NCBI RefSeq assembly: GCF_004000785.1
Contig: NZ_BILX01000063.1
Location: 1 to 40,525, forward strand
From: Paenibacillus ehimensis NBRC 15659
Lineage (GTDB): Bacteria; Bacillota; Bacilli; Paenibacillales; NBRC-103111
DNA length: 40,525 nt
Reading direction: 5' to 3'
The position numbers and the translations under genes were made by a program. The notes beneath the pieces were generated by a model, which saw nothing but the letters and a program-made list of their open reading frames with translations, searched no databases and was not told the DNA's origin. Numbering within the stretch: the stretch's first letter is position 1; every line of letters starts with the position of its first letter. Positions 23,900 through 31,268 of this stretch are shown one piece after another.

Positions 23900-25651
23900 C
23901 TATGATGAAGCGTCCAGCAAGCTTGCTTCGAGCTGCTGACGCTCGAACTGTTCCTTGTACCAGCCGCCGCGATGCAGCAACTGCTCGTGCGTCCCTTCCT
24001 CCGCGATCCGCCCGTCTTCCAACACGACGATCCAGTCGGCATGCATGACGGCGGACAGCCGGTGCGTTGCGATCAGCGTCGTCTTCTCGGCACGCTCCGC
24101 CCGGATGTGCCCGAGAATGGCGCTTTCGGTACGGGCATCCACGGCGGACAGCGAATCGTCGAGAATGAGAATTTCCGGGTCGGTTAACAAAGCGCGCGCG
24201 ATGCTTACCCGCTGCTTTTGCCCGCCGGACAGCATGACGCCGTTCTCGCCGACAATCGTTTGCAGCCCATCGGGCAGCTGCTCCACATCCTGCGTAAACG
24301 AAGCCATCTCGATGGCCCGGCTGATCTCCTCCGGCGAAGCGTCCGGGCGGCCCAGTGCAATGTTGTCGCGCACGGACTTGGACAGCAGCAGATGCTCCTG
24401 CGATACGTAGCCGATCCAGCCGCGCACGCGTTCGATCGCCTGCTCCTCGATTGGTACGTCCGAGAGGCGCACGCTGCCGGATGGTGCCGGGTAGAAGCGC
24501 AGCAGTTGCTTCAGCAGGGTGCTTTTGCCGCTGCCGGTCCGCCCTACGATGCCAAGTGTCTGTCCGCGCTCAAGCCGCAAGGAGACGCCGGTCAAGCTGT
24601 CTTGGGCCGCTCCCGGATAACGGAACGTAAGGTCGCGCAGCTCGATCGATTCCGGACGTTCGACCTCTACCGGATGGGCGGGATTTTGCACGTCGGGTTG
24701 CTGCTCAAAGCTGCGCGTCAAGCGGTCGACGGAAGCCGTTCCGCGCTGCAGCACGTTGATGAACTCGCCGAAGGCGATCATCGGCCAGATCAGCATGCCA
24801 AGATAAATGTTGAACGATACGAGCTGTCCGAGCGTAATGTCGTTGTGGAACACCAGATACGAACCGTACCCGATGCCGATAACGTAGCTCAAGCCGACGA
24901 TCAGCGAGATGGCGGGATGGAATAAAGCATTGATGGCGGCCACGCGGATGTTCTTATCCATCACGTCGCGGGTGATCCGGTCAAATGCGGTCAGGTCGTG
25001 CTCCTCCTGTACATACGAGCGGATCACGCGCATGCCGGAAATTGACTCCAGCGCTTGGTCGTTCATCCTCCCGAACGCCGTCTGCGCGGCAATGAACCGC
25101 TTTCGCGTATGCTTGCCGAGGACGCTGATCAGCACCGTGAGCAGCGGCAGCGGCAGCAGCGCCGCCAGCATCAGCTTCCAGCTGATGAACGAAATCATCG
25201 TCACAAGCACGACCGTCGTGCCGACAATCGTATTCACAAGCGTCATGACGCCGTAACCGGCCGTCTGGCCGATGGCGGGCACGTCGTTGGTGGCCAGAGC
25301 CATCAGTTCCCCGGTAGTGTTGCGCTGGAAAAACGACGGCGACATCCGCGTTAAATGAGCGGTTAACCGGCTGCGCAGCAGCTTTTCGAGCAGCAGCGAA
25401 TTGCCGAACAGCGTCGTAATCCATACGTAGATCATGATATACAGCAGCACGGCCAGACCGATGAGCAGCAGCACGCTCTGCCGCAGTCCTTCGGCGGTCA
25501 GCGTACCGGTACGGATGTGGTCGATGACGCTCCCGATCATCCGCGGCGGCAAAATATTCAGCACGCTGACCAAAGCCATCAGGACGATAGCCAGCGCATA
25601 CCGCCCCCAGCGGTCGCGAAAAAACCAAGCAAGACGCCCGACAAACGACAA
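23900..25651 (-). CDS. bmrC: ABC multidrug exporter half-transporter, BmrC/YheI type
   Basis: A 583-residue half-transporter with six membrane spans followed by an ATPase domain: Walker A VGRTGSGKST (369-378), signature LSGGQKQ, Walker B ILILDDSLSAVD and H-loop ATHRLS. Position 499 is Asp where the catalytic Glu should be, as in Bacillus BmrC, so this is the degenerate site of a heterodimer. Length matches BmrC (585). The start is TTG, preceded by AGAGGTGG, beginning SFVGRLAWFFRDRWGRYAL. In B. subtilis bmrCD is controlled by a leader peptide, BmrB. Here a short frame from the ATG at 25725-25723 runs through the bmrC start and could play that role, but is unproven. A MerR gene lies just upstream on the same strand. 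Confidence 0.9.
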   Translation of the reverse strand: MSFVGRLAWFFRDRWGRYALAIVLMALVSVLNILPPRMIGSVIDHIRTGTLTAEGLRQSVLLLIGLAVLLYIMIYVWITTLFGNSLLLEKLLRSRLTAHLTRMSPSFFQRNTTGELMALATNDVPAIGQTAGYGVMTLVNTIVGTTVVLVTMISFISWKLMLAALLPLPLLTVLISVLGKHTRKRFIAAQTAFGRMNDQALESISGMRVIRSYVQEEHDLTAFDRITRDVMDKNIRVAAINALFHPAISLIVGLSYVIGIGYGSYLVFHNDITLGQLVSFNIYLGMLIWPMIAFGEFINVLQRGTASVDRLTRSFEQQPDVQNPAHPVEVERPESIELRDLTFRYPGAAQDSLTGVSLRLERGQTLGIVGRTGSGKSTLLKQLLRFYPAPSGSVRLSDVPIEEQAIERVRGWIGYVSQEHLLLSKSVRDNIALGRPDASPEEISRAIEMASFTQDVEQLPDGLQTIVGENGVMLSGGQKQRVSIARALLTDPEILILDDSLSAVDARTESAILGHIRAERAEKTTLIATHRLSAVMHADWIVVLEDGRIAEEGTHEQLLHRGGWYKEQFERQQLEASLLDASS

Positions 25652-25801
25652 AGGAATCCACCTCTTTCTGTCTCCGAATTGAAATTGCCGGGGAGCATCG
25701 TCCGACTTCTTTTAATAGGAAACATACATTCGCCTTTTACTCTAATACCATACCATATTCTGGGCGTCTTGCCACCGGGAATTTTTTGATGAAATGAATT
25801 T

Positions 25802-26557
25802 TCATTTCCTGTACGACGGACGGTTCGCTTCATAAATCGCAAAAGCCCTGTCCAAAAGATCGATCGTTTCCGGTTCTAACGGGAAAAGCCGCATTTGCCG
25901 CGATTGCTCGGGCGATTTGCGGATTTCCCACAGCTTTTGCATTAAACGTTCATCCCCGCCAAGCATAGTTGTCGTCATCGAAATAATCCGTTCCACAATC
26001 CGCTGCGCTTCTTCCGACGCGGGATCTTTTCCCGCCAAGTTCCGAATATCGGCGTACAGCCCGATCCATTGTTCGGATTCCTCGTCGCAGCCGCTGAACG
26101 AAGGGATATTTTTTATTTTGGTGCGCTCGTCCGGGCTAAACGTATGCTCCACAAATTGATGCTGCAAAGAAGGGTTCTGCTGAGACAGAGCGATGAGCTC
26201 GTACAGCAGCCCCGGCTTTAATTCGCCTTCCAGCTTGAAAATGGTTTCGATTTCTTTCATTTTTCTTTCCATCGTTTCCAAGTGAATCCGCTGCTCCCGA
26301 ATCGCATGAAGCTGCTGTCGAAAAAAAGGCTCCCAGCCGGAATCTTGACCGTCCAGCATGGTCTTAACCTTGTTCAGCCCGAAGCCGAGGCTCTTCAACA
26401 GCATAATTTTATACAATCTGACCACGTCTTCCTCGGCATACAGCCGGTGTCCTCCCGGTGTTTTACCGGAGGGCCTCAGCAATCCGATCGAATCGTAATA
26501 CCGCAAGGTTCGGACCGTGATCCTCGTCTTTCGTGCCAGCGCTTGGATGGGAATCAT
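25802..26557 (-). CDS. MerR-family transcriptional regulator
   Basis: A 251-residue regulator. The N-terminal winged helix is canonical: MIPIQALARKTRITVRTLRYYDSIGL, then GGHRLYAEEDVVRLYKI. A dimerisation coiled coil follows (~75-120, IREQRIHLETMERKMKEIE), then a ~125-residue effector region with no recognised ligand site. It is not of the small metal-sensor type. AAAGGAAT lies ahead of the ATG. It sits between the CPBP protease gene and the drug exporter genes, all on one strand, so control of the exporter by this protein is plausible but unshown. Confidence 0.9.
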   Translation of the reverse strand: MIPIQALARKTRITVRTLRYYDSIGLLRPSGKTPGGHRLYAEEDVVRLYKIMLLKSLGFGLNKVKTMLDGQDSGWEPFFRQQLHAIREQRIHLETMERKMKEIETIFKLEGELKPGLLYELIALSQQNPSLQHQFVEHTFSPDERTKIKNIPSFSGCDEESEQWIGLYADIRNLAGKDPASEEAQRIVERIISMTTTMLGGDERLMQKLWEIRKSPEQSRQMRLFPLEPETIDLLDRAFAIYEANRPSYRK

Positions 26558-26604
26558 GCTTTTTATTCCTTTCGCCTGTCATTTTGGTTACCGGTAATGT
26601 GAGC

Positions 26605-27309
26605 TTAACCGTTGGAGAGAAAAAATAAAAGGGTAAACGAGCCGTTCAAAATTCCATGCAGCAGGATGGAAAACCAGAGCGTCCCTGTCCGCTCGTAAGC
26701 CAAGGCGAATACGGCTCCCGTTACGACGGCGTTCGGAACCACTTCCCAAGAGGGAGCATGGGCCAATCCAAAAACGAAGCTGCTGACCGCAACGGAAACC
26801 CCTGTGTTCAAGCGGTTCCTGAGATAGCGGTACAAGACTCCGCGGTACGCCGTCTCTTCCACGACCGGCGCGACGATGGCCGTCATCAGCACCGAGAGAA
26901 GCAGGCCCGCCGATTCGACTGCCGACGCTTTACTGGACCCTCCGGTCCAAAACAAGGAAGTCATCCAAAAGGACAGGACCGAGCACAGCACAGTAACGAT
27001 GCTCCATGGAATCAGCCGAAGCCAATCCTGACGTTGCAAAGGACGGAAGCCCAAGACGGTCCAAGACAACCGGTCCCCGCGGACTATCAACAGCCAGACG
27101 GTTAGAAATTCGAGGATATGGACAACGACCGCTCCGATATAATCCGCCAGCGCCCGCGCGGCTCCTAACGGCTCCAGCAGCAGCCCCACCGCTTCAAATG
27201 CGGTTTTCGTTCCCGTTAGGAACATAACAATCATAACGATAAGCGTAGCGATTCCGCCCGGGCGGTCCGGGTCACGATGGGGTAAAGGTTGAGAAGATGA
27301 CTGATGCAT
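26605..27309 (-). CDS. CPBP-family intramembrane protease
   Basis: A 234-residue multi-span membrane protein of the CPBP (Rce1-like, Abi) family. The catalytic motif is VEETAYRGVLYRYLRNR (EExxxR), followed by FGLAHAPSW (FxxxH) and a third motif, HGILNGSF, in the last span. Eukaryotic relatives cleave prenylated proteins. Bacterial ones process or protect against peptides, and some provide bacteriocin self-immunity. The frame extends to 27333, but AAAAGGAGGG precedes the ATG at 27309, which is preferred. It is the promoter-proximal gene of a - strand run with the MerR and exporter genes, with 47 bp to the MerR gene. Confidence 0.87.
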   Translation of the reverse strand: MHQSSSQPLPHRDPDRPGGIATLIVMIVMFLTGTKTAFEAVGLLLEPLGAARALADYIGAVVVHILEFLTVWLLIVRGDRLSWTVLGFRPLQRQDWLRLIPWSIVTVLCSVLSFWMTSLFWTGGSSKASAVESAGLLLSVLMTAIVAPVVEETAYRGVLYRYLRNRLNTGVSVAVSSFVFGLAHAPSWEVVPNAVVTGAVFALAYERTGTLWFSILLHGILNGSFTLLFFLSNG

Positions 27310-27351
27310 TCTGCACCCTCCTTTTAAGTCCATTCTTTTTGCACAATTCGA

Positions 27352-27382
27352 ATTATAGAAAATGACGTAACGGCAGTTTCAA
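27352..27382 (-). promoter_or_regulatory. Candidate promoter of the CPBP/MerR run
   Basis: On the - strand TTGAAA (27382-27377) and a perfect TATAAT (27357-27352) are 19 bp apart, a long spacing like that of MerR-controlled promoters. AATTCGAATT, a 10-bp palindrome, overlaps the -10 box. Confidence 0.4.
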
Positions 27383-27434
27383 TGTCGAACCTGTGAACAA
27401 AACTCAGAGGGAGTCCCCCCGATCAGGGCACGCC

Positions 27435-27478
27435 AAAAAAGCTTAGTCGTAACCGCACGCGGCTTGACTAAGTTTTTT
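27435..27478 (-). terminator. Terminator-like hairpin serving a - strand transcript
   Basis: CTTAGTC (27442-27448) and GACTAAG (27466-27472) pair, with a nested CCGC/GCGG stem. T-runs lie on both sides, so it could act either way; the nearest gene-like frame it would end is on the - strand at 27504-27584. Confidence 0.65.
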
Positions 27479-27503
27479 AAGTAAACTGGAGCGGATGAAG
27501 GGT

Positions 27504-27584
27504 CTAATCCTGCTCTTTAAATATTCTCCTCATCACGTTACGAACCATACGCATTTGCTGTGGCTGCAAAGCGAGGAAGTTCAA
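27504..27584 (-). CDS. Possible tiny or decayed protein of 26 residues
   Basis: A TTG-started frame would encode LNFLALQPQQMRMVRNVMRR plus six residues, an amphipathic basic helix ending directly upstream of a terminator-like hairpin. The ribosome-binding site AAGGG lies 17 bases ahead of this TTG. A nearer ATG four codons upstream is out of frame and would fit if two bases had been lost or gained, so this may be the 3' end of a broken small gene. The frame stays open for ~45 further codons upstream without an ATG. I do not recognise the family. Confidence 0.2.
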   Translation of the reverse strand: MNFLALQPQQMRMVRNVMRRIFKEQD

Positions 27585-27803
27585 TAATAATCTAGCATTT
27601 CCCTTAGTAGAAATTCTAAGAATCAAGAAGAAAAATGACGAATTCGCGAGAAAGAATGGACTTATCAACAAATAACTAATTATTCTGAATATTTACAATA
27701 ATTTAATAATAGGCTATCCTAGCATTAAGCAAGACAAATGATTCACCTGATTAAGCCTACGGATATCGCCCTGATTCACACCGAAGTTTGTATCGTTTAT
27801 ATC
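27585..27803. other. AT-rich gap without genes
   Basis: Very AT-rich DNA with short runs of A and T. No coding frame with a ribosome-binding site, no long inverted repeat and no recognised RNA were seen here. Confidence 0.4.
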
Positions 27804-27849
27804 TTTCAATCCGGATTTGGTTTAAAAATTTAGTAGTGCCGGATTGAAA
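27804..27849. repeat. Perfect 11-bp inverted repeat
   Basis: TTTCAATCCGG (27804-27814) and CCGGATTGAAA (27839-27849) flank a 24-base AT-rich spacer. The right arm lies just upstream of TATAAA (27854-27859), a possible -10 box for the folded RNA that follows. It may be an operator or the remnant of element ends. Confidence 0.6.
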
Positions 27850-27866
27850 TGGATATAAAAATAAAC

Positions 27867-28112
27867 AAGGGAAAGGGGATAGTCCATTGAAGTAAGGAAG
27901 CGAAGCATGCCCCGCCGCGCTTACCTGAAATCCGTACTGTACGCGCACCGAATGAAGGCTGTACCGAGGGCATGCGGGAACCCGATCAGACCTGTTACCC
28001 GTTCGCGTACTCTAACGACCGCTTGATTGGAGTGTGTATTTCGAAAATTGAATAAGCAACCTATACCAACATAGGGATTCTGGTTATCACGGATAAGCAG
28101 GGTCCCTATTTT
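27867..28112 (+). ncRNA. Candidate structured RNA or riboswitch-like leader
   Basis: This GC-rich 246-base segment stands out in AT-rich DNA and folds well. GCATGCCC (27905-27912) pairs perfectly with GGGCATGC (27968-27975). GCGAA (27900-27904) and TTCGC (28002-28006) can close an outer stem, and GCGC (27917-27920) with GCGC (27943-27946) an inner one. A terminator-like hairpin ends it at 28112. The next gene starts at 28176 behind AAGGAGGG. Sensor-like fold, terminator, then ribosome-binding site is the architecture of riboswitches and attenuators, but a free small RNA ended by that terminator is equally possible. I cannot match it to a known class; tmRNA, RNase P RNA, T-box and common riboswitch signatures were looked for and not seen. 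A distant resemblance to Alu-type SRP RNA (AATCCG, then CTGTA) is too weak to use. Confidence 0.45.
28071..28112 (+). terminator. Intrinsic terminator-like hairpin before the 84-residue gene
   Basis: ATAGGGA (28071-28077), CTG and TTATC pair with GATAA, CAG and TCCCTAT (28103-28109), with small internal loops, followed by TTTT. It is 64 bp upstream of the next start codon. Confidence 0.6.
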
Positions 28113-28175
28113 CGTGCGTCATACTTCCGTGCCATCCGGGCATACTAACGGGCGAAGCGACGTTTAAGGAGGGTT

Positions 28176-28430
28176 ATGGCAAAGATGGCAAACGACAAAA
28201 GCATGCCTCCGGCATCGGGCGAAGAAGTCGAAACGGACGGCATTTACGCGAACGAATGGGGCCGGGAGGAAACGCTCAAGCGAGGCGACGAATTTCCGTA
28301 CGACAAAACGATGGGACAGACCGAGTGGGAGCTTGTCAGCCTTCCGCTCGAAAGCCAAGAGGAAGAAATGCATAAGAATACGAAAAACAACACGAAACCG
28401 CGGCTGCATATCGACCGGGGCGACAAATAA
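28176..28430 (+). CDS. Hypothetical 84-residue acidic/polar protein
   Basis: A short protein with a conserved-looking core: DGIYANEWGREETLKRGDEFPYDKTMGQTEWEL. The layout (GxYxNEWG, then GDxFP, then TxWxL) recalls the small YjzC-like proteins of Bacillota, which have no known function, but the similarity is not decisive. No signal peptide or membrane segment is present. AAGGAGGG lies very close to the ATG at 28176; the next in-frame ATG at 28185 has a longer spacing and is an alternative start. It follows the folded RNA candidate and terminator and may be controlled by them. A terminator follows at 28447. Confidence 0.7.
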   Translation: MAKMANDKSMPPASGEEVETDGIYANEWGREETLKRGDEFPYDKTMGQTEWELVSLPLESQEEEMHKNTKNNTKPRLHIDRGDK

Positions 28431-28446
28431 ACCGGGCGTTATCGTG

Positions 28447-28487
28447 TAAAAAAAGAGCGCTCCCCGCGTAGCGGAGAAGCGCTTTTT
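28447..28487. terminator. Bidirectional terminator
   Basis: AGCGCT (28456-28461) and AGCGCT (28478-28483) pair around a nested CCGC/GCGG stem, with A-run before and T-run after. It separates the convergent 84-residue gene and RNase H gene. Confidence 0.8.
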
Positions 28488-28505
28488 GGCATGGGTTTGA
28501 TGCAT

Positions 28506-29174
28506 TTATTTCCGGCCGTAATCCGCCTTGATCTCGCCCCATGCTTTCGTGTTCCACTTGATGATTTTGTTCTTGTAGGTGTTGCTGCGCAGCCAAGCTT
28601 CCGCGCGGTCCACGAGCGCCCAGATTTCCTGGGTCGAAGCGTCCCGCACCAAGGTGGAAGCGACCGTTTTATTGCGCACCCAGCTGATTGCCGTCATCGA
28701 ATCGCTGTAGATTGTCATGTCGCTGCCTTTTCGCTTCAAATAAGCGAGCGCATGGACGATCGCGAGAAACTCGCCCATATTATTCGTGCCTTTGGAAATC
28801 GGCTTCTGCTGAAATACGATTTCGCCGGTGCGCGTGTACACGCCTTTGTACTCGACGATACCTGGATTGCCGCTGCACCCTACATCGACGGACAAGCTCT
28901 CGGGCTCGTACTCGCCCGCAGCCTTCGCGCCTGCGGCCTTGGAGGTCCGTCCGCCGCTCTTGCCCGTACCGCCGGTGCCGGCCCCTGCGCGCGTCGCGGC
29001 TCCGAACGCCTTCTTCCAGCCGGCGGCGAACATTGCCTTGGCCTCCGCCTCGCTCTCGTACGCCTTGAACTTGGCCTGCGGGAATCCGTTCGTCTGGGCT
29101 TGGCATTCGGCCCACGATTTATAAATGCCGGGCTGACGCCCTTCCCATACGACATAATACTTCGATTTTGCCAC
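28506..29174 (-). CDS. Ribonuclease H with N-terminal viroplasmin domain
   Basis: A 222-residue RNase HI-type nuclease, which cuts the RNA strand of RNA-DNA hybrids. Residues 3-50 are a caulimovirus viroplasmin/RNase H N-terminal hybrid-binding domain (KYYVVWEGRQPGIYKSWAEC, then FPQAKFKAYESEAEA). A ~40-residue Gly/Ala/Lys linker follows. The catalytic domain (~92-222) keeps the acidic residues Asp in SVDVGCSGNPG, Glu in MGEFLAIVHAL, Asp in IYSDSMTAI and Asp in IKADYGRK, so it should be active. The start is GTG with AGGAGGAACACT ahead. It lies 39 bp after recQ on the same strand, consistent with joint roles in resolving hybrids or R-loops. Confidence 0.9.
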   Translation of the reverse strand: MAKSKYYVVWEGRQPGIYKSWAECQAQTNGFPQAKFKAYESEAEAKAMFAAGWKKAFGAATRAGAGTGGTGKSGGRTSKAAGAKAAGEYEPESLSVDVGCSGNPGIVEYKGVYTRTGEIVFQQKPISKGTNNMGEFLAIVHALAYLKRKGSDMTIYSDSMTAISWVRNKTVASTLVRDASTQEIWALVDRAEAWLRSNTYKNKIIKWNTKAWGEIKADYGRK

Positions 29175-29213
29175 AGTGTTCCTCCTTGGTTCGGCCGGCG
29201 TCCGAAATCGCCG

Positions 29214-31268
29214 CTACCCCTGACGCTGTTTGAAAAACTCGATAAAATAGGCCCCGTACTTGAAAAACTTCGCTTCCCCGACGCCCTTGATCTTGAGCAT
29301 CGCCGCCGGGTTTGTCGGCTGTACGCCGCACATCTCGCGCAGCGTGCTGTCCGGAAACACGATATACGGCGGAATGCCTTCCCGCTTCGCAATCTCCGTG
29401 CGCAGCTTCCGCAGTTCGTCGAACAGCTCCGCTTCGACATCCTGAACAACCGGCGCAGTCGGCTTCAGCCGGATGCGCTGTACGACGCGCTCCTTGCCGC
29501 TGAGCACATCGGACGCCTTCGACGACAGCCGGAGGACCGGGTATTTGCCTTCCGTAAGCTGCAGGTAGCCTTCGGCGACAAGGAGCTGGATGAGGTCGAT
29601 AATGTCTTTTTCCGTCCGGTTCCGCATCAACCCATAGGTGCTGAGACTATCGAAGCCGAAATCCAGCACCTTCTTGTTGCGCGAGCCTTTGAGCACCGAA
29701 GCGACCAGCGTCATGCCGAACCGCTCCCGCATACGCTTTACGCAGGAGAAAATCTGCTGCGCTTCGAGCGTAATATCCGTCAGCTCCATATCCGGGCTGA
29801 CGCAGTTGCTGCACTGCCCGCAGTCTTCTTCCGCTTCGCCGCCGAAATAGCGGACGATGTACCGCTGCAGACACTGCGGCGTATGGCAGTAGTCGGCCAT
29901 TTGCTGCAGCCGCCGGTATTCCTGCGCCTGCCGCTCCGGGTCCGAGACGGATTGCTCGATCAGAAACTTCTGAATATGAATGTCCTGCGGGCTGAACAGC
30001 AGCATGCAGTCGCTCGGCTCGCCGTCACGGCCCGCCCGCCCGGCTTCCTGGTAATAGGCTTCCATATTTTTCGGCATATTAAAATGGACGACGTACCGCA
30101 CGTTCGACTTGTCAATGCCCATCCCGAACGCGTTGCTCGCCACCATAACGCGTACCTCGTCGTACAGAAACCGCTCCTGCGCGTCCGCGCGTTCCTTATC
30201 CGTCAGACCGGCGTGGTATTTGCCCGCGGCCACGCCTTGGCGCAGCAAATATTCGCACAGCTGGTCGACTTCCTTGCGCGTCGCCGCATAGACGATGCCC
30301 GCTTCCCCGGCATGCTCGCGGATGTACCCCATCAGCACGTCGCGCTTGTTCTCGCCCTTGATCACCGAAAACGAGAGGTTCTCGCGCGCGAAGCCGGTCA
30401 CGAACACCTGCGGCTCGCTCAGCTTCAAGTGCTTCACGATATCCTCGCGCACCTGATCGGTCGCCGTCGCCGTAAACGCAGCCAGCAGCGGCCGGTCCGG
30501 CAGATGCGCCACCAGCTCGCTGATCCGCATGTAGCTCGGGCGGAAATCGTGTCCCCATTGCGACACGCAGTGTGCCTCGTCCACGGCGACCATCGGCACG
30601 ACGAGCCCGGACAGCAGCTCCAGAAAGCGCTCCGATTCGAGCCGCTCCGGCGCAACATAGAGCAGCTTGTACTCGCCCCGCTCGGCCTTGCGGATCCGCA
30701 TCTCCACCTGTGCATACGACAGCGAGCTGTTGATATAGGCCGCGGGCACGCCGATGCTGTCGAGCCCGTCCACCTGGTCCTTCATCAGCGATATCAGCGG
30801 CGAAACGACGATCGTCGTCCCGCTCATCATCAGCGCCGGAACCTGGTAGCAGATCGATTTACCCCCGCCTGTCGGCATAATGCCCAGCGTATCCCGCCCG
30901 CTGAGCAGACTTTCGATCACCTGTTTCTGCCCTTCGCGAAAATCCGGGTATCCGTAATATTTACGCAGCAGCTCCTGCGCTTCCGCCATCGTCCCGATCG
31001 GCTGCCCCGGCTGCCGCTTAACCGCCTGCGGCCGGCGGACCGGCGCTTCGAACAAGTCCGTCTGTACGGGCCGCCGGTTGCGGAATTCCGTGGTTCCTGC
31101 CGCCGGTTTACCGGCTTGGCTGGTGTCTCCTCCGGCTCCCCAGCCCGCCTCCCGCGGGTCCCGGTAATCGAAATCGGCCGGCGGTTCGTACCAATTATCG
31201 TCAGCCGACGGACCCGGGTCCATAGGCCCGGGGTCCATCGGATCGTACCAATCATCCTGTCGTTTCAT
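29214..31268 (-). CDS. recQ: ATP-dependent DNA helicase RecQ
   Basis: A 684-residue RecQ helicase, which unwinds DNA 3' to 5' in recombination and repair. Domains: helicase core from ~95 with Walker A MPTGGGKS (131-138), DEAH box VDEAHCVSQWGHDFRPSY, and motif VI QEAGRAGRDG; then the RecQ-Ct region with the zinc site (C-x-R-Y...CGQCSNC); and a C-terminal HRDC-like part (ELRKLRTEIAKREGIPPYIVFPDSTL). The N-terminal ~90 residues are an unusual low-complexity extension rich in Asp, Pro and Gly (MDPGPMDPGP), absent from standard ~600-residue RecQ. The ATG overlaps the stop codon of the glycosyltransferase gene (ATGA), so translation is probably coupled. Confidence 0.95.
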   Translation of the reverse strand: MKRQDDWYDPMDPGPMDPGPSADDNWYEPPADFDYRDPREAGWGAGGDTSQAGKPAAGTTEFRNRRPVQTDLFEAPVRRPQAVKRQPGQPIGTMAEAQELLRKYYGYPDFREGQKQVIESLLSGRDTLGIMPTGGGKSICYQVPALMMSGTTIVVSPLISLMKDQVDGLDSIGVPAAYINSSLSYAQVEMRIRKAERGEYKLLYVAPERLESERFLELLSGLVVPMVAVDEAHCVSQWGHDFRPSYMRISELVAHLPDRPLLAAFTATATDQVREDIVKHLKLSEPQVFVTGFARENLSFSVIKGENKRDVLMGYIREHAGEAGIVYAATRKEVDQLCEYLLRQGVAAGKYHAGLTDKERADAQERFLYDEVRVMVASNAFGMGIDKSNVRYVVHFNMPKNMEAYYQEAGRAGRDGEPSDCMLLFSPQDIHIQKFLIEQSVSDPERQAQEYRRLQQMADYCHTPQCLQRYIVRYFGGEAEEDCGQCSNCVSPDMELTDITLEAQQIFSCVKRMRERFGMTLVASVLKGSRNKKVLDFGFDSLSTYGLMRNRTEKDIIDLIQLLVAEGYLQLTEGKYPVLRLSSKASDVLSGKERVVQRIRLKPTAPVVQDVEAELFDELRKLRTEIAKREGIPPYIVFPDSTLREMCGVQPTNPAAMLKIKGVGEAKFFKYGAYFIEFFKQRQG

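Noticed and set aside
25791..25808. GAAATGAATTTTCATTTC palindrome as terminator of the MerR gene
   Set aside because: The stem overlaps the stop codon and no T-run follows on the - strand.
27757..27948. Minus-strand frame of 63 residues across the folded RNA candidate
   Set aside because: It crosses the inverted repeat and the folded segment, lacks a ribosome-binding site, and its translation resembles no protein.
27867..28030. Possible SRP, 6S, tmRNA or RNase P RNA
   Set aside because: The diagnostic conserved motifs (GGAAGGAAGC-type loop in context, GAGGAAAGTCC, TTCGA arm with CCA) are not found; only weak local resemblance to an Alu-like SRP segment.
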